Source: Oxalobacteraceae bacterium OTU3CINTB1
Lineage (GTDB): Bacteria > Pseudomonadota > Gammaproteobacteria > Burkholderiales > Burkholderiaceae_D
DNA: 64,000 nt
Assembly (NCBI GenBank): GCA_024123955.1
Contig: CP099652.1
Span: 6,510,001 to 6,574,000 of the forward strand
Reading direction: 5' to 3'
In this document: in pieces, positions 44,815 through 56,198 of the stretch
Layout of the letters: each line of letters starts with the position of its first letter
How positions within the stretch are numbered: position 1 is the first letter of the stretch
Position numbers and translations under genes: made by a program
The notes under the pieces: generated by a model
Told to the model about the DNA's origin: nothing
What the model saw: the letters and a program-made list of their open reading frames with translations, nothing else
The model's database searches: none

Positions 44815-44840
44815 GGCGGATTACGCTTCGCTAATCCGCC
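44815..44840. repeat. GGCGGATTA hairpin element
   Basis: GGCGGATTA (44815-44823) and TAATCCGCC (44832-44840) form a perfect 9-bp stem with an 8-nt loop, followed by CTACG. Elements of this shape are common intergenic repeats in proteobacteria. It sits next to the 28-nt repeat in the same spacer. Confidence 0.7.
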
Positions 44841-44888
44841 CTACGTGTCACTGCGATCTGCATGCGGAACTTATTTTGCTCAGTTCAA

Positions 44889-44931
44889 TAAAAAAAGCGG
44901 ACGACGCGTTGGCGTGGCCCGCTTTCTTTTT
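44889..44931 (-). terminator. Terminator of purM
   Basis: On the minus strand AAAGCGG (from 44925) pairs with CCGCTTT, with an inner ACGC/GCGT helix, and a long T run follows. It starts about 18 nt after the purM stop codon. Confidence 0.8.
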
Positions 44932-44948
44932 CGCACGTAAACCTTGGC

Positions 44949-45992
44949 TTACACGACGATGGTCTGGTGCTCGTCGCCGACGCGGGCGCGGATCTTGCCG
45001 ATGGTGTAGACGATCTCGCCGGCCTCTTCCAGCTGCTCGATGGCGGCGGCGGCATTTTCCTGCGAGACGATGACCGTCATGCCGATGCCGCAGTTAAATA
45101 CGCGGTGCATCTCCGCGTCGGCCACGCCGCCGTGCTGCTGCAGCCACGTGAACAGCGGTGGCAGGGTCCACGATTTCGAGTCCAGCTCGGCCACCAGGCC
45201 AGGCTGCAGCACGCGCGGAATATTTTCAACCAGGCCGCCGCCGGTGATGTGCACCATGCCTTTGACTTCCATCGACGCCATCAGCGCCAGCAGCGGCTTG
45301 ACGTAGATGCGGGTCGGCTGCATCAGCACGTCGGCCAGTTTGCGGCCATGGAAGTCGCCTTCCAGGTCCGGCTTGGCCACTTCGATGATCTTGCGCACCA
45401 GCGAGTAACCGTTCGAGTGCACGCCCGACGAGGCCAGGCCCAGGATGACGTCGCCGGGGGCGATCTTGGTGCCGTCGATGATCTTCGATTTTTCCACTGC
45501 GCCCACCGCGAAACCGGCCAGGTCGTACTCGCCGGCAGGGTACATGCTCGGCATTTCCGCCGTTTCGCCGCCGATCAGCGCGCAACCGGCCTGCTCGCAA
45601 CCCTGGGCGATGCCCTTGATGACGTCGGTGGCGATGGCCACGTCGAGCTTGCCGCAAGCAAAGTAATCCAGGAAGAACAGCGGCTCGGCGCCCTGCACCA
45701 GGATGTCGTTGACGCTCATGGCGACCAGGTCGATGCCGACCGTGTCATGACGGTTGAGCTCGAATGCCAGCTTGAGCTTGGTGCCGACGCCGTCGGTACC
45801 GGACACCAGCACCGGCTCCTTGTACTTCTTGCTGATCTCGAACATGGCGCCGAAACCGCCCAGGCCGCCCATGACACCCTCGCGCATGGTGCGCTTGGCG
45901 AAAGGCTTGATTGCTTCGACTAAAGCGTCGCCCGCGTCGATATCGACGCCGGCATCACGGTAGGACAGGGAAACATTTGAAGTTTGGCTCAT
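44949..45992 (-). CDS. purM: Phosphoribosylformylglycinamidine cyclo-ligase PurM
   Basis: The 347-residue AIR synthetase has [66 protein letters not shown] and [16 protein letters not shown]. It closes the imidazole ring of FGAM with ATP in purine synthesis. The ATG at 45992 is chosen because the family's N-terminus begins there; a longer frame upstream is poorly conserved in appearance. It diverges from hda. Confidence 0.97.
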   Translation of the reverse strand: MSQTSNVSLSYRDAGVDIDAGDALVEAIKPFAKRTMREGVMGGLGGFGAMFEISKKYKEPVLVSGTDGVGTKLKLAFELNRHDTVGIDLVAMSVNDILVQGAEPLFFLDYFACGKLDVAIATDVIKGIAQGCEQAGCALIGGETAEMPSMYPAGEYDLAGFAVGAVEKSKIIDGTKIAPGDVILGLASSGVHSNGYSLVRKIIEVAKPDLEGDFHGRKLADVLMQPTRIYVKPLLALMASMEVKGMVHITGGGLVENIPRVLQPGLVAELDSKSWTLPPLFTWLQQHGGVADAEMHRVFNCGIGMTVIVSQENAAAAIEQLEEAGEIVYTIGKIRARVGDEHQTIVV

Positions 45993-46350
45993 GGTGTATT
46001 TCGCAGCGGAGGCGGTAAAATAGAAGGCGGAGACCGTTTCGTAGCAAAATCGCACGTTTTCAGCGCTTTTCTGCACAAATCCGCGCAAATAAGCCTGCGC
46101 GAACCCGGTCAATCCGCTATTTTATCAAAATGCCCCGTCCACCTGCCGTTTTTAACCATCTAAATCACATTCCATGCCATTTCCCCTCGCGCTAGAGCAC
46201 AAGCACACGGCATTCTGGCTGGCGGCACGGGCGACCCATCCCCTTGGCATTTCGGCACCACGACCCACGGCGCCCCTCTATAATGCGTGACGTATTTAAA
46301 AAAAGCGTCAAGAAAAGCGTTATGCAAACGATCAAACCAAGGCGAACGCC
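45993..46350. other. Divergent promoter region between purM and hda
   Basis: This 358-nt region contains no supported gene. A perfect TATAAT occurs at 46279-46284, 66 nt before the hda start, but no -35 box lies at a suitable distance (nearest TTGGCA is 29 nt away). The purM side holds nothing recognisable. Confidence 0.5.
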
Positions 46351-47037
46351 ATGAAACAGCTGGTGCTCGATTTAGGCGCGGACCAGGCGCACAGCCTCGC
46401 ATCGTTCGAGGTGGGGCAGAACGCCGAGGCGGCGGCGCTGATGGCGCAATTCGCCGATCGCAGCTCGCGCGAGCACTTCGCCTACCTGTGGGGCCTGGGC
46501 GGCGTGGGCAAGACCCACCTGCTCAAGGCCCTGGCCAGCGCCGGCGGCGAGGACGAGCAGCGGCGCGCGCGCTACATCTCGCCGTTTTCGATCGAGTCCG
46601 AATTCCAGTATTCGCCCGAGGTGGACCTGTACCTGCTCGACGACTGCGAAAAACTGTCGCCGGTGGCGCAGATCGACGCCTTCGCGCTGTTTAACGAAAT
46701 CCGCGCCAACAACGCCTTCATGGTATGCAGCGGCGCCGTCGCCCCGGCCGTGCTGCCGGTGCGCGAGGACCTGCGCACCCGCATGGGCTGGGGCCTGATC
46801 TACCAGATCCACGGCCTGACCGACGACGAGAAGGTGGCCGCGCTCTCGGCCGCCGCCACCGCCCGCGGCTTGACGCTGTCGCCCGGCGTGATACCCTACC
46901 TGCTGTCCCATTTTCAGCGCGACATGCGATCGTTATCGACGATGCTCGACTCGCTGGACCAGTATTCCCTTGAAACCCAACGCCCGATCACCCTGCCGCT
47001 GTTGCGCGAGTGGTTGCAGGCGGAAGCGAAAGAATGA
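46351..47037 (+). CDS. hda: DnaA regulatory inactivator Hda
   Basis: The 228-residue AAA+ protein begins MKQLVLDLG, a beta-clamp-binding motif at residues 3-8 (QLVLDL) like E. coli Hda. A Walker A-like GLGGVGKTH follows at about residue 48, then LYLLDDCEKL (Walker B), and the AAA+ lid. Hda, with the DNA-loaded sliding clamp, stimulates DnaA-ATP hydrolysis to prevent re-initiation. The replication clamp gene is not in the window. Confidence 0.95.
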   Translation: MKQLVLDLGADQAHSLASFEVGQNAEAAALMAQFADRSSREHFAYLWGLGGVGKTHLLKALASAGGEDEQRRARYISPFSIESEFQYSPEVDLYLLDDCEKLSPVAQIDAFALFNEIRANNAFMVCSGAVAPAVLPVREDLRTRMGWGLIYQIHGLTDDEKVAALSAAATARGLTLSPGVIPYLLSHFQRDMRSLSTMLDSLDQYSLETQRPITLPLLREWLQAEAKE

Positions 47038-47047
47038 CGAATCCCGC

Positions 47048-47719
47048 ATGAAGCTTGCCCTCTTTGACCTTGACCACACGCTGCTGCCGATCGACTCCGA
47101 CCATGAGTGGGGCGAGTTTTTAGTGCGCATCGGCGCCGTGGACGCGGCCACCTTCAAGCGCCGCAACGACGATTTCTACGCGGAGTACCAGGCCGGCACC
47201 ATCGACCCGGTCGAATACCTGGAGTTCGCGCTCGGCACCCTGGCCGGCTTTTCGCCGGTGCGGCTGGCCGAGATGCGGCTGCAGTTCATGAACGAGGTGA
47301 TCGCGCCGGCGATCCGCCCGGCCGCGCTGGCGCTGCTGAAAAAACACCAGGACGCCGGCGACCTGGTGGCCATCGTCACGGCCACCAACCACTTCGTCAC
47401 CGCGCCGATCGCCAAGGCGCTGGGCGTGGAGCACCTGATCGCGGCCATGCCGGAACTCGACGCCGAGGGCGTCATGACCGGCCGCCTGCTTGGCACGCCG
47501 ACCCAGGGCGCCGGCAAGATCGTCCACACCAAGGCCTGGCTGGAAAAGATGGGCAAGACCTTGGAGGACTTCGACACCGTGTACTTCTACAGCGACTCGC
47601 ACAACGACCTGCCGCTGATGTCGATCGTCTCGCACCCGATCGCGACCAACCCGAACGCCACCCTGAAAACGCACGCCACCGCTCAAGGCTGGGCTTTAAT
47701 TGAACTATTCAATGATTAA
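47048..47719 (+). CDS. HAD-superfamily hydrolase, subfamily IB (SerB-like)
   Basis: The 223-residue phosphatase has motif I FDLDHTLLP, motif II VTATNHF, a motif III Lys (TKAWLEKMG) and motif IV FYSDSHNDLPL. The group includes phosphoserine phosphatase-like and CicA-like proteins; no substrate is evident. It starts 10 nt after hda and overlaps pcnB by 8 nt. Confidence 0.88.
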   Translation: MKLALFDLDHTLLPIDSDHEWGEFLVRIGAVDAATFKRRNDDFYAEYQAGTIDPVEYLEFALGTLAGFSPVRLAEMRLQFMNEVIAPAIRPAALALLKKHQDAGDLVAIVTATNHFVTAPIAKALGVEHLIAAMPELDAEGVMTGRLLGTPTQGAGKIVHTKAWLEKMGKTLEDFDTVYFYSDSHNDLPLMSIVSHPIATNPNATLKTHATAQGWALIELFND

Positions 47720-49136
47720 GAAACTGATCCGAAAAATCCTCGGCACCAAAGACAAAACCGCCAAGGCCCGCGACACCAACACGCCCGCGATCCTCGGCCC
47801 CGACGCCCACGGCATCGATCCGAAGCTGCTGTCGTCGAACGCGGTGCGCGTCACCAGCACCTTGCAGGAAGCCGGCTTCGAGGCCTTCGTCGTCGGCGGC
47901 GCGGTGCGCGACCTGCTGCTGGGCGTGAAGCCGAAAGACTTCGACATCGCCACCAACGCCACTCCGGAGCAGGTGCGCAAGCTGTTCCGCCGCGCCTTCA
48001 TCATCGGCAAACGCTTCCAGATCGTGCACGTGATGTTCGGCCAGGACCTGCTGGAGGTGACCACCTTCCGCGGCACCACGCTGGACAACGCGCCCAAGGA
48101 CGACCATGGCCGCGTCCTGCGCGACAACACCTTCGGCTCGCAGGCGGAGGACGCGGTGCGGCGCGACTTCACCATCAACGCCATGTACTACAACCCGGCC
48201 AACCAGCAGGTGCTGGACTACCACGGCGGCATCGAGGATATCCGCGCCAAGACCTTGCGCATCATCGGCCAGCCGGAAGCGCGCTACCGCGAAGACCCGG
48301 TGCGCATGCTGCGCGTGGTGCGCTTCGCCGCCAAGCTCAAATTCACCATCGAGCCGGTCACCGCCGCGCCGATTCCGGTGATGGCGTCGCTGATCGACAA
48401 CGTGCCGCCGGCGCGCGTGTTCGACGAGATGCTCAAGCTCCTCATGAGCGGCCACGCGCTGGCCTGCCTGCAGCAATTGCGCAAGGAAGGCCTGCACCAT
48501 GGCCTGCTGCCGCTGCTCGACGTGGTGCTGGAACAGCCGCTGGGCTTCAAGTTCGTCACGTTGGCGCTGGACTCGACCGACTCCCGCATCGCCGCCGGCA
48601 AGACGGTGTCGCCGGGCTTCCTGTTCGCGTCGCTGCTGTGGCACCAGGTGCTGGAAAAATGGACCGCCTACCGCGCGGCCGGCGAGCAGACCATCCCGGC
48701 GCTGCACCTGGCGGCCGACGACGTGCTCGACTCGCAAACCGAGAAGCTGGCCCTGCAGCGCAAGATCGGCACCGACATGCGCGACATCTGGTCGATGCAG
48801 CCGCGCTTCGAGCGCCGCACCGGCAAGTCGCCCTACAAACTGCTGGAGCACCTGCGCTTCCGCGCCGGCTACGACTTCCTGCTGCTGCGCTGCGCCTCCG
48901 GCGAGATCGACGCGGAGCTGGGCGAATGGTGGACCGCCTTCTACGAGGGCGACGAAGCCACCCGCGAGGATTTGATCGCGACGGCCGGCCAGTCATCGTC
49001 GTCCGGCCCCGGCGGCGCGGCGAGCAAACGCAAACGCGCGCCGCGTCGCGGCGGCCGTAGCAAAGGCCCTGCGGAGGCGGCCGAAGGCGGCGCGTCCGGC
49101 GGCGGCGGCACCGGCGGCAGCGGCAGCGGCGAGTAA
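47712..49136 (+). CDS. pcnB: Poly(A) polymerase PcnB
   Basis: The 474-residue nucleotidyltransferase has GGAVRDLLLG, the catalytic DFDIATNAT aspartates (KPKDFDIATNA), FGSQAEDAVRRDFTINAM, and RYREDPVRMLRVVRFAAKL. It adds poly(A) to RNA 3' ends and so promotes decay. The last ~50 residues are a Lys/Arg/Gly/Ser-rich low-complexity tail, longer than in E. coli, probably RNA-binding. It overlaps the HAD gene by 8 nt and is followed by folK after 15 nt. Confidence 0.95.
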   Translation: MIKKLIRKILGTKDKTAKARDTNTPAILGPDAHGIDPKLLSSNAVRVTSTLQEAGFEAFVVGGAVRDLLLGVKPKDFDIATNATPEQVRKLFRRAFIIGKRFQIVHVMFGQDLLEVTTFRGTTLDNAPKDDHGRVLRDNTFGSQAEDAVRRDFTINAMYYNPANQQVLDYHGGIEDIRAKTLRIIGQPEARYREDPVRMLRVVRFAAKLKFTIEPVTAAPIPVMASLIDNVPPARVFDEMLKLLMSGHALACLQQLRKEGLHHGLLPLLDVVLEQPLGFKFVTLALDSTDSRIAAGKTVSPGFLFASLLWHQVLEKWTAYRAAGEQTIPALHLAADDVLDSQTEKLALQRKIGTDMRDIWSMQPRFERRTGKSPYKLLEHLRFRAGYDFLLLRCASGEIDAELGEWWTAFYEGDEATREDLIATAGQSSSSGPGGAASKRKRAPRRGGRSKGPAEAAEGGASGGGGTGGSGSGE

Positions 49137-49151
49137 ACCGTCCACGCAACC

Positions 49152-49667
49152 ATGGGCATCATCGGCAAAAAGGATGAAGGCGGCTTCGCCTTCACCATCG
49201 CCTACATCGGCATCGGCGCCAACCTCGGCGACGCGCGCGCCAACGTCGCCGACGCCCTCGATCGCCTGCAACGCCTGCCCGGCTGCACCCTGATGGCCAC
49301 ATCGAGCCTGTACCGCACCGCGCCGATCGACTCCAGTGGCGACGACTACATCAACGCCGTCGCCCGCATCGCCACCACCCTGGACGCCGAGGCGCTATTG
49401 CGGGCGCTGCACGACATCGAACAGGCGCACGGGCGCGAACGGCCCTACCGCAACGCCCCGCGCACCTTGGACCTCGACCTGCTGCTGTACGGCGACGCCG
49501 TCATCGCCAGCCCCACATTGACGGTGCCGCATCCGCGCATGACCGAACGCGCCTTCGTGCTGGTGCCGCTGCTGGAACTGGCGCCGGCGATCCATATTCC
49601 CGGGCGCGGCGCGGCGAGCGACTACGCGGCCGGCGTCGCCGGCCAGGGCATCGCCCCGGCCACCTGA
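49152..49667 (+). CDS. folK: 6-hydroxymethyl-7,8-dihydropterin pyrophosphokinase FolK
   Basis: The 171-residue HPPK has [49 protein letters not shown] and [20 protein letters not shown]. It uses ATP to pyrophosphorylate the pterin in folate synthesis. An N-terminal ~15 residues ([15 protein letters not shown]) precede the family start, so initiation a little downstream is possible. It sits 15 nt after pcnB. Confidence 0.95.
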   Translation: MGIIGKKDEGGFAFTIAYIGIGANLGDARANVADALDRLQRLPGCTLMATSSLYRTAPIDSSGDDYINAVARIATTLDAEALLRALHDIEQAHGRERPYRNAPRTLDLDLLLYGDAVIASPTLTVPHPRMTERAFVLVPLLELAPAIHIPGRGAASDYAAGVAGQGIAPAT

Positions 49668-49734
49668 CCTTCTGCACGCGATAGCATTCAGGACTACACT
49701 ATCGCGGTCCGACTTCATCTCTAAAGGAACCACC

Positions 49735-50613
49735 ATGTCTGGTTATTTGCAAGGAAACGAACTGGCCGCGAGCCAAAAGCCCGCCGCCACCACCTCACCT
49801 GCACCGGCCAAAGCGGCCGCCACCAAGGCTGTCACCGTCCACACGCTGGCCAACCTGCGTTCGACGGGCGAAAAAATCTCCATGCTGACCTGTTACGACG
49901 CCAGCTTCGCCTCGCTGATGGACCGCTGCGGCGTCGAGATGCTGCTGATCGGCGACTCGCTCGGCATGGTCTGCAACGGCCACCAGTCGACGTTACCGGT
50001 CACCGTCGCCGAAGTGGCGTACCACACGGCGTCTGTCGCGCGCGGCAGCAAGTCGGCGCTGATCGTCGCCGACCTGCCGTTCGGCGCCTACGGCACGCCG
50101 GAAACGGCCTACGCCAACTCGGTGCAGCTGATGCAGGCCGGCGCGCACATGGTCAAGCTGGAAGGCGGCGCATGGCTGGCCGACACGGTGCGCTTCCTGA
50201 CCGAGCGCGGAATTCCGGTTTGCGCGCACCTGGGCCTGACGCCGCAATCGGTGCACCAGCTGGGCGGCTACAAGGTGCAGGGCAAGACCACCGACAGCGC
50301 CGACCTGCTCAAGGCCGACGCATTAAAACTGCAGGCCGCCGGCGCCTCGGTGCTGGTGCTCGAAGCGATACCGTCGGCGCTGGGCAAGGAAGTCACCGAC
50401 CTGCTGGCGATACCGACGATCGGCATCGGCGCGGGTCCCGACTGTTCGGGCCAGGTGCTGGTGATGCATGATTTGCTGGGCGTCTTCCCTGGCCGCAAAG
50501 CGCGCTTCGTCAAGAACTTCATGGAAGGGCAAACCAGCATCGACGCCGCCATCAGCGCGTATGTCGCGGCGGTCAAGGATGGCAGCTTCCCGGCGCTGGA
50601 GCACTGCTTCTAA
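49735..50613 (+). CDS. panB: 3-methyl-2-oxobutanoate hydroxymethyltransferase PanB
   Basis: The 292-residue enzyme has [59 protein letters not shown], and the VKLEGGAWL and HDLLGVFPG motifs. It transfers a hydroxymethyl group from methylene-THF to ketoisovalerate, giving ketopantoate for CoA synthesis. An extra N-terminal ~30 residues are Ala/Lys/Thr-rich. Its last 41 nt overlap the end of the convergent helicase gene. Confidence 0.96.
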   Translation: MSGYLQGNELAASQKPAATTSPAPAKAAATKAVTVHTLANLRSTGEKISMLTCYDASFASLMDRCGVEMLLIGDSLGMVCNGHQSTLPVTVAEVAYHTASVARGSKSALIVADLPFGAYGTPETAYANSVQLMQAGAHMVKLEGGAWLADTVRFLTERGIPVCAHLGLTPQSVHQLGGYKVQGKTTDSADLLKADALKLQAAGASVLVLEAIPSALGKEVTDLLAIPTIGIGAGPDCSGQVLVMHDLLGVFPGRKARFVKNFMEGQTSIDAAISAYVAAVKDGSFPALEHCF

Positions 50614-53600
50614 GCGGAGCCGTGGCCTGCGGGGCGTGCGGGATCGCCACCGCCCCCACGCCGGCCATGAAATCGGCGGCGCCGACCATCGGTAACTCCC
50701 CGCACACGGCGCCGAAGAAAGCCTTTTCGCGCCATACATCGGCCGCGCCAACCATGTAGAAGTACTGCTGCGCGCGCGTCAGCGCCACGTTAAGCAAATT
50801 CGCCTTGGATGCCGCCCACTGCGCCGACCCGGCATGTTCGGGGTCCACTCCCAGCACCATCACCACCACCGCCTGCTCCTTGCCCTGGAAGGTGTGCACC
50901 GTTCCGACGCTGGTCTTGCACCACTTCTTCAACGCGGCGGGCTTCGGCGGCTTGTCCGGCCAGTCGACTTCCTGCAAGCGCTTGCGCACCGCGTCCCTGA
51001 CCGCCTTGAACGGTGAAATCACATATAGCGCCGGCAGCGTGCCGCTGCGCCGGTACAACTCCACGATCAAGCCGGCGACAAACTCGATCTGCGCCGGCAC
51101 CACCTGCTTGAACGCGGCCGGGCCGCCGATATCGATCCAGGCGCTTTCCCCCATCGGAATCTCCAGCGGCGCAGGGGTGCGCCGCGGCTCCTCGATCACC
51201 ATCTTGCTGCCATATGCGATCAGGTTCGCCAGCTTGAACATCGGATCGGCGCAGCGCCTGTGCACCCGCAGCGGACTGCCGATCCACAGTCCGGGGCCAC
51301 CCTCCTCCGGCGCCAGCGTACCGTGGCGGTTGGCGTCGTCGGCCAGCCGCTGCACCGAGACCTTGTCCGGCGCATAAGCCTCGCCGGCGGTGTGCGGCGA
51401 GCGCTTGGACAGGGCCCGGATCAGCGCCAGCGGAACCGTGAACACCGGCTCGATCTGGCGCGGATCGCCCACCACCACCGCGCGGCGCGCGCGCCACAAG
51501 CCGCCCACCGCCGCCTGCGGAACCGCCTGGCCCGCCTCGTCGATGAACAGCCAGCCGATCGAACCGGCCCCCATGCCGCGGAACTGCCGCGCCAGCGAGG
51601 CGAACGTGGTCGATACCACCGGCACCACCATGAACAGGCTTTGCCAGATCAAGGCGACGTTGGCGTCATCGTCCGGACGAATATTCGTCAACAGGCGCGG
51701 GATCGCGAACAGGTTGCCCCCGAATCCGCCGTCCTTGCGCCCCACCTCCGCCAGCCAGGCCTCGTGCAGCGCCAGCGCGGCGGCAAAGAGCGCCGAGCGC
51801 AAACCGGCGACCGCCGGGTCGTGCCACAGTCCCTTGATTTGAAAACCGTCGCATTCCAGCTCCTCGGCGCAAGCCGGCAACTCGAAACCGTAGCGCTCCT
51901 GCATCGACGCCAAGCGATGCTTCCGCTCCTCCCAGATCCGCAAGCGCTCCGACACGGCGTCGCGCGCCGCTTGCACGGCGCCGGCCGCCCGCGTTGCGGC
52001 ATCGGCGCATGCCGCCTGCTCCGCCCTGGCGGCGCTCACCTGCGCCAGCACCTCGCGCTGGGCGGCAGCGTTGGCGGCGCATTCGCGGCGGTGCAGTTGC
52101 GCCGCTGGCAGCTGCAGCCAGCGTGACCAGAACACGGGCGACTGCCGATCGAGCAAGCGCTCCTCCTCGCGCAAATGCGCCTGCCGCTCTAACAGTGCTT
52201 GCAGCCGGCGCCCGGTTTCGGCTTCGTCGGCTGCAGCCCGCGCGGCGCCCGACGTGGCCGATGCCAGCGCGGCCTCCGCGTCCGCGCAGAACTGCCCGCG
52301 ATCCACGCCCAGCTGCTCACGCCACAGATCGGCGCATTGGGCCAGCCGCGCCACCTCGCCCTCGACGCGGGCTTCCAACTCGCGAAACGCGGAAGCGGCC
52401 TGCCGGAACGACGGTCCTTTGTAGGCCGCCAACCACTGGTGGATGTTCTGGCAGCGCGGGTCTGGTTGAACCTTCTCGTTCCAGTTCTTATCGTAGAATT
52501 TGGAGACAAAATGCCGACGATTGGCGCTGTTTCCCAACGCGCAGGAGATCAGGCCCCACGGCGCGATCTCCGGCGACGGATGGAAATAGCCCTTCTTGTC
52601 TTCCGCCGCGAGGCGGTAGGCCACCGAGCGCAGATACTCGACATGGCGCCAATCTTCGCCAAGGGATTTGAGCTTGGGCAGATCGCTCGATATGTTTTCG
52701 ACAGCGGCGTTGTTGGACGAGGCGACCACCATTTCAAACCCGGTCAACTCCGGCTTCAGGCAGGCGATCCACGTCGAATCGCCGTTGCGGAAATGGACCT
52801 GGGTTTTACGCGGCAAGAAGGCGTCCTTCGCCACCTCGCAGCGTGACAACACCGCCGCGCGGCGGACGATATTTTCCGCGAACAGCTCGCGCAGCAAAGT
52901 GGTCTTGCCCGTGCCGGGCGGGCCGTTGACGGCGAACAGGCCGCCGTCGAGCAGCGCCTCGAGTCCGGTGTTGATCGCAAACTGCTGCATCAGGCTCATA
53001 CTGTGCGCCGGTTGGCTTAGCCAGTGCCCGCGATTGGCAAGCGCGGGATGCAATTGCCGCAGCAGCGCGGCGCGGCCTTCCGGCGTATAGACGTCGATGC
53101 GGCGATCGTGCGCCAGCGGCTCCAGATACGCCGCCAGCATCGGCACCTCATCCTCGCGCAGCGACCGCATCGCGCGCTCAAGGTCTTCGATGTAAAAGCT
53201 GTTGAGGATATCGATCACCGGTTCGTCGGCGACCGCGTCATCGTCGTCAGAGGCGTCCTCCGTCACTTCGCCGATGGCCTCATCGCTCCCAGGCTTCTCT
53301 TTCGGCTTCGGCCCGATGCGCACTTCGAGCAGCAGCGGTTGCGCGGCGGCGGGCGAAAAACCGGCCCAGTCGGCAAACAGCGCGCACAGGCGCGCCATGT
53401 CGATCCCGCTCAACGGCGCGCCAAAGGCACGCTCGGCGTCGAAGTCCGCCAGACGGTCCTTCAGCTCGCACAGCGACAAATTGAAGGCGTCCAGCGTCAG
53501 ACCGTCGGTCCCGTGCGATGCCATGCGCCCGAGGGCCCACGGCACCGTCGACACCGACAACGGATCGAACATCGGTTCGCCCCCCGCCCCCAACGCCACC

Positions 53601-53941
53601 CGGGCGAAGCAGGTGCGTCCCTCGCCGAGGCCGCGTTGCTCATCCTCGTCCGCTTCCGCCGCCGACAGCGCGGGCAATGCCCGCTTGCACACCGTGGCGA
53701 TCTCGGCGCGATCGAACAGCCCGAGATACAGCTGAAAGCCGGTGACACGCATCGTTGGCGGCGCCTCGAAGCGGGCGAAGTAATCCGGCGGCAGGCTCGC
53801 GAGTTGCTCGGGACGGATAAAACGCAACCTCGACTTGTCTTCAACGTCGGTGACTTGATCCAGATCAAACGGAACAAAGAATTCGATCGTATGCCAGTAA
53901 TCAAGAATGTCGATCAATTTTTGCCGCGATGATTGAGTCAT
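50573..53941 (-). CDS. Large UPF1-like superfamily 1 helicase
   Basis: The 1122-residue protein has Walker [10 protein letters not shown] (Lys346), Walker [11 protein letters not shown] (Asp801), motif [14 protein letters not shown], motif [12 protein letters not shown] and motif [11 protein letters not shown], i.e. a complete UPF1/Dna2-like SF1B helicase. Between motifs I and II lie ~455 residues. These include a probable coiled coil (about 525-700) rich in Ala, Arg and Glu ([30 protein letters not shown]). The first ~330 residues are an extra N-terminal domain I do not recognise. No nuclease motif is visible. It stands alone, overlapping panB at its end; tkt lies upstream in the opposite direction. 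Whether it unwinds RNA or DNA, or serves in phage defence, cannot be said. Confidence 0.88.
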   Translation of the reverse strand: MTQSSRQKLIDILDYWHTIEFFVPFDLDQVTDVEDKSRLRFIRPEQLASLPPDYFARFEAPPTMRVTGFQLYLGLFDRAEIATVCKRALPALSAAEADEDEQRGLGEGRTCFARVALGAGGEPMFDPLSVSTVPWALGRMASHGTDGLTLDAFNLSLCELKDRLADFDAERAFGAPLSGIDMARLCALFADWAGFSPAAAQPLLLEVRIGPKPKEKPGSDEAIGEVTEDASDDDDAVADEPVIDILNSFYIEDLERAMRSLREDEVPMLAAYLEPLAHDRRIDVYTPEGRAALLRQLHPALANRGHWLSQPAHSMSLMQQFAINTGLEALLDGGLFAVNGPPGTGKTTLLRELFAENIVRRAAVLSRCEVAKDAFLPRKTQVHFRNGDSTWIACLKPELTGFEMVVASSNNAAVENISSDLPKLKSLGEDWRHVEYLRSVAYRLAAEDKKGYFHPSPEIAPWGLISCALGNSANRRHFVSKFYDKNWNEKVQPDPRCQNIHQWLAAYKGPSFRQAASAFRELEARVEGEVARLAQCADLWREQLGVDRGQFCADAEAALASATSGAARAAADEAETGRRLQALLERQAHLREEERLLDRQSPVFWSRWLQLPAAQLHRRECAANAAAQREVLAQVSAARAEQAACADAATRAAGAVQAARDAVSERLRIWEERKHRLASMQERYGFELPACAEELECDGFQIKGLWHDPAVAGLRSALFAAALALHEAWLAEVGRKDGGFGGNLFAIPRLLTNIRPDDDANVALIWQSLFMVVPVVSTTFASLARQFRGMGAGSIGWLFIDEAGQAVPQAAVGGLWRARRAVVVGDPRQIEPVFTVPLALIRALSKRSPHTAGEAYAPDKVSVQRLADDANRHGTLAPEEGGPGLWIGSPLRVHRRCADPMFKLANLIAYGSKMVIEEPRRTPAPLEIPMGESAWIDIGGPAAFKQVVPAQIEFVAGLIVELYRRSGTLPALYVISPFKAVRDAVRKRLQEVDWPDKPPKPAALKKWCKTSVGTVHTFQGKEQAVVVMVLGVDPEHAGSAQWAASKANLLNVALTRAQQYFYMVGAADVWREKAFFGAVCGELPMVGAADFMAGVGAVAIPHAPQATAPLRSSAPAPGSCHP

Positions 53942-54120
53942 GGAAATCCTTGAATGCGCCGCACGGTATTGAAACAGTATCGCAGGGGGAACTCTCGGTC
54001 AACCGCCACGGCAGTGTGGCATGCCGCACAGAGAGGATGTCACGGCAGAGCTAGTCTGGGTGAGGCGGCCGCCCCATTCCGGCGTCGGCCTCCTTTGTAA
54101 TCCGCTACGAGGAGTCATGC

Positions 54121-56187
54121 ATGAACAACACCGATCAGCTCAGCGTCAACACGCTGCGCTTCCTGGCCGTCGACATGGTCCAGCAAGCCAACAGCGGCCA
54201 CCCCGGCCTGCCGCTCGGCGCCGCCCCCATGGCCTACGTGCTGTGGACGCGCTTCCTGAAACACCACCCCGCCGATCCGCACTGGTTCGACCGTGATCGC
54301 TTCGTGCTGTCGGCCGGCCACGGCTCGGCCCTGCTCTATGGCCTGCTGCACCTGAGCGGCTACGACCTGTCGCTGGAAGACCTGCGCCAGTTCCGCCAGT
54401 GGGACAGCCGCACGCCCGGCCACCCGGAGCGCGGCCACACGCCCGGCGTGGAGATCACCACCGGCCCGCTGGGCCAGGGCTTCGCCAACGGCGTCGGCAT
54501 GGCCATCGCCGAGGCCAGCCTGGCCGCGCGCTACAACCGCGAAGGCCACAACGTCATCGACCACCACACCTACGGCATCGTCAGCGACGGCGACTTGATG
54601 GAAGGCGTGGCCTCGGAGGCGGCCTCGCTGGCCGGCCATCTCAAACTGGGAAAATTGATCTACCTGTACGACGACAACCAGGTCACGCTGTCGGCCGGCA
54701 GCGATATGACCTTCAGCGAAGACCGCGCCGCGCGCTTCGCCGCCTATGGCTGGCATATCCAGACGGTGGACGACGCCAACAATATCGAGGCGATCGAGCA
54801 GGCACTGGCCACCGCCCGCGCCGAGGTGCACAAGCCGTCCCTGATCCTGGTGCGCAGCAATCTGGGATTCGGCTCGCCCAACAAGCAAGACAAGATCGAC
54901 GCCCACGGCTCGCCGCTGGGCGCCGACGAAGTGGCGTTGACCAAGCGCGCGCTGGGCTGGCCGGAGCAGCCGCCGTTTTTGATTCCCGACGGCGCGGCCA
55001 GTCCCTTCACCAACGGCGGCGCGCATGGCGCGCGCCACCAGGCCGAATGGATGGACCGTCTGGCCGCCTACGAGCGCGCCTTCCCCGACGAGGCGCGCGA
55101 ACTCAAACAGCTGATGCAAGGCGGCGCAGGCGCCGGCGCGCTGCCGGCAGGCTGGGACGCCGACATACCGGTGTTCCCGGCCGACGCCAAGGGCGTGGCC
55201 ACGCGCACCGCCGCCGGCAAGGTGGCCAACGCCATCGCGGCCAGGCTGCCGGCGCTGATCGGCGGCTCGGCCGACCTCGATCCGTCAACCTTCACCGCGC
55301 TCGCCGGCTTCGGCGACTTCCAGCCGGACGGCATGGACGAGAGCACCGGCGACCGTCAGGGATCGAACGGCGGCGGCTGGAGCCGGCGCGGACGCAACCT
55401 GCACTTCGGCGTGCGCGAACACGCGATGGCGGCCATCAGCAACGGCATCGCCGCGCATGGCGGCGCGCTGCCGTTCAACGCCACCTTCTTCGTGTTCTCG
55501 GACTATATGCGGCCGGCGATACGGTTGTCGGCGATGATGGGATTGCAGGTGGTGTACGTGTTCACGCATGACAGCATCGCGCTGGGCGAGGACGGCGCCA
55601 CGCACCAGCCGATCGAGCATCTGGCCAGCCTGCGGGCGATACCGGGGCTGGTGGTGATACGGCCGGCCGACGCCAACGAGACGGCCGCGGCGTGGAAGGT
55701 GGCGGTGGAATCGGCCGGCAGGCCGGTGGCGCTGGTGCTCACGCGCCAGCATGTGCCGACCCTGGACCGCGAGCGGCATGCGGCGGCGGAGGGCTTGCGG
55801 CGCGGCGCGTATGTGGTCAGCGAGGCGGCCGGCGGCAAGCCGGAACTGGTGTTGATCGCGACAGGATCCGAAGTGGATCTGGCGTTGCGGGCGCAGGCGC
55901 GGTTGCTCGAGGACGGCGTGTGCGCGCGCGTGGTATCGATGCCGAGCTGGGAGTTGTTCGAGGACCAGCCGCAGGCGTATCGCGACGAGGTGCTGCCGCC
56001 GGAGCTCGATGCGCGGCTGGCGATCGAGGCCGGCGTGGCGCAGGGCTGGCATCGCTACGTGGGGCCGCGCGGAAAGGTGCTGTCGATCGAGGGTTATGGC
56101 GCGTCGGCGCCGGGTGACAGGCTGCTGAGGGAGTATGGGTTCGGGGTCGAGAATGTGCTGCTGATGGCGCGGCAGGTGCTGGGCTGA
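54121..56187 (+). CDS. tkt: Transketolase
   Basis: The 688-residue enzyme has [50 protein letters not shown] thiamine-diphosphate motif ([13 protein letters not shown]), and the C-terminal [37 protein letters not shown]. It moves two-carbon units between sugar phosphates using TPP. It is divergent from the helicase gene and convergent with tal, with a palindrome between. Confidence 0.96.
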   Translation: MNNTDQLSVNTLRFLAVDMVQQANSGHPGLPLGAAPMAYVLWTRFLKHHPADPHWFDRDRFVLSAGHGSALLYGLLHLSGYDLSLEDLRQFRQWDSRTPGHPERGHTPGVEITTGPLGQGFANGVGMAIAEASLAARYNREGHNVIDHHTYGIVSDGDLMEGVASEAASLAGHLKLGKLIYLYDDNQVTLSAGSDMTFSEDRAARFAAYGWHIQTVDDANNIEAIEQALATARAEVHKPSLILVRSNLGFGSPNKQDKIDAHGSPLGADEVALTKRALGWPEQPPFLIPDGAASPFTNGGAHGARHQAEWMDRLAAYERAFPDEARELKQLMQGGAGAGALPAGWDADIPVFPADAKGVATRTAAGKVANAIAARLPALIGGSADLDPSTFTALAGFGDFQPDGMDESTGDRQGSNGGGWSRRGRNLHFGVREHAMAAISNGIAAHGGALPFNATFFVFSDYMRPAIRLSAMMGLQVVYVFTHDSIALGEDGATHQPIEHLASLRAIPGLVVIRPADANETAAAWKVAVESAGRPVALVLTRQHVPTLDRERHAAAEGLRRGAYVVSEAAGGKPELVLIATGSEVDLALRAQARLLEDGVCARVVSMPSWELFEDQPQAYRDEVLPPELDARLAIEAGVAQGWHRYVGPRGKVLSIEGYGASAPGDRLLREYGFGVENVLLMARQVLG

Positions 56188-56198
56188 CGGAATCGTTC

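Noticed and set aside
46279..46284. Complete hda promoter from the TATAAT box
   Set aside because: The nearest -35-like TTGGCA is 29 nt away, so only a -10-like element can be claimed.
46160..46402. 80-codon minus-strand open frame between purM and hda
   Set aside because: It overlaps the hda start and has no ribosome site or recognisable sequence.
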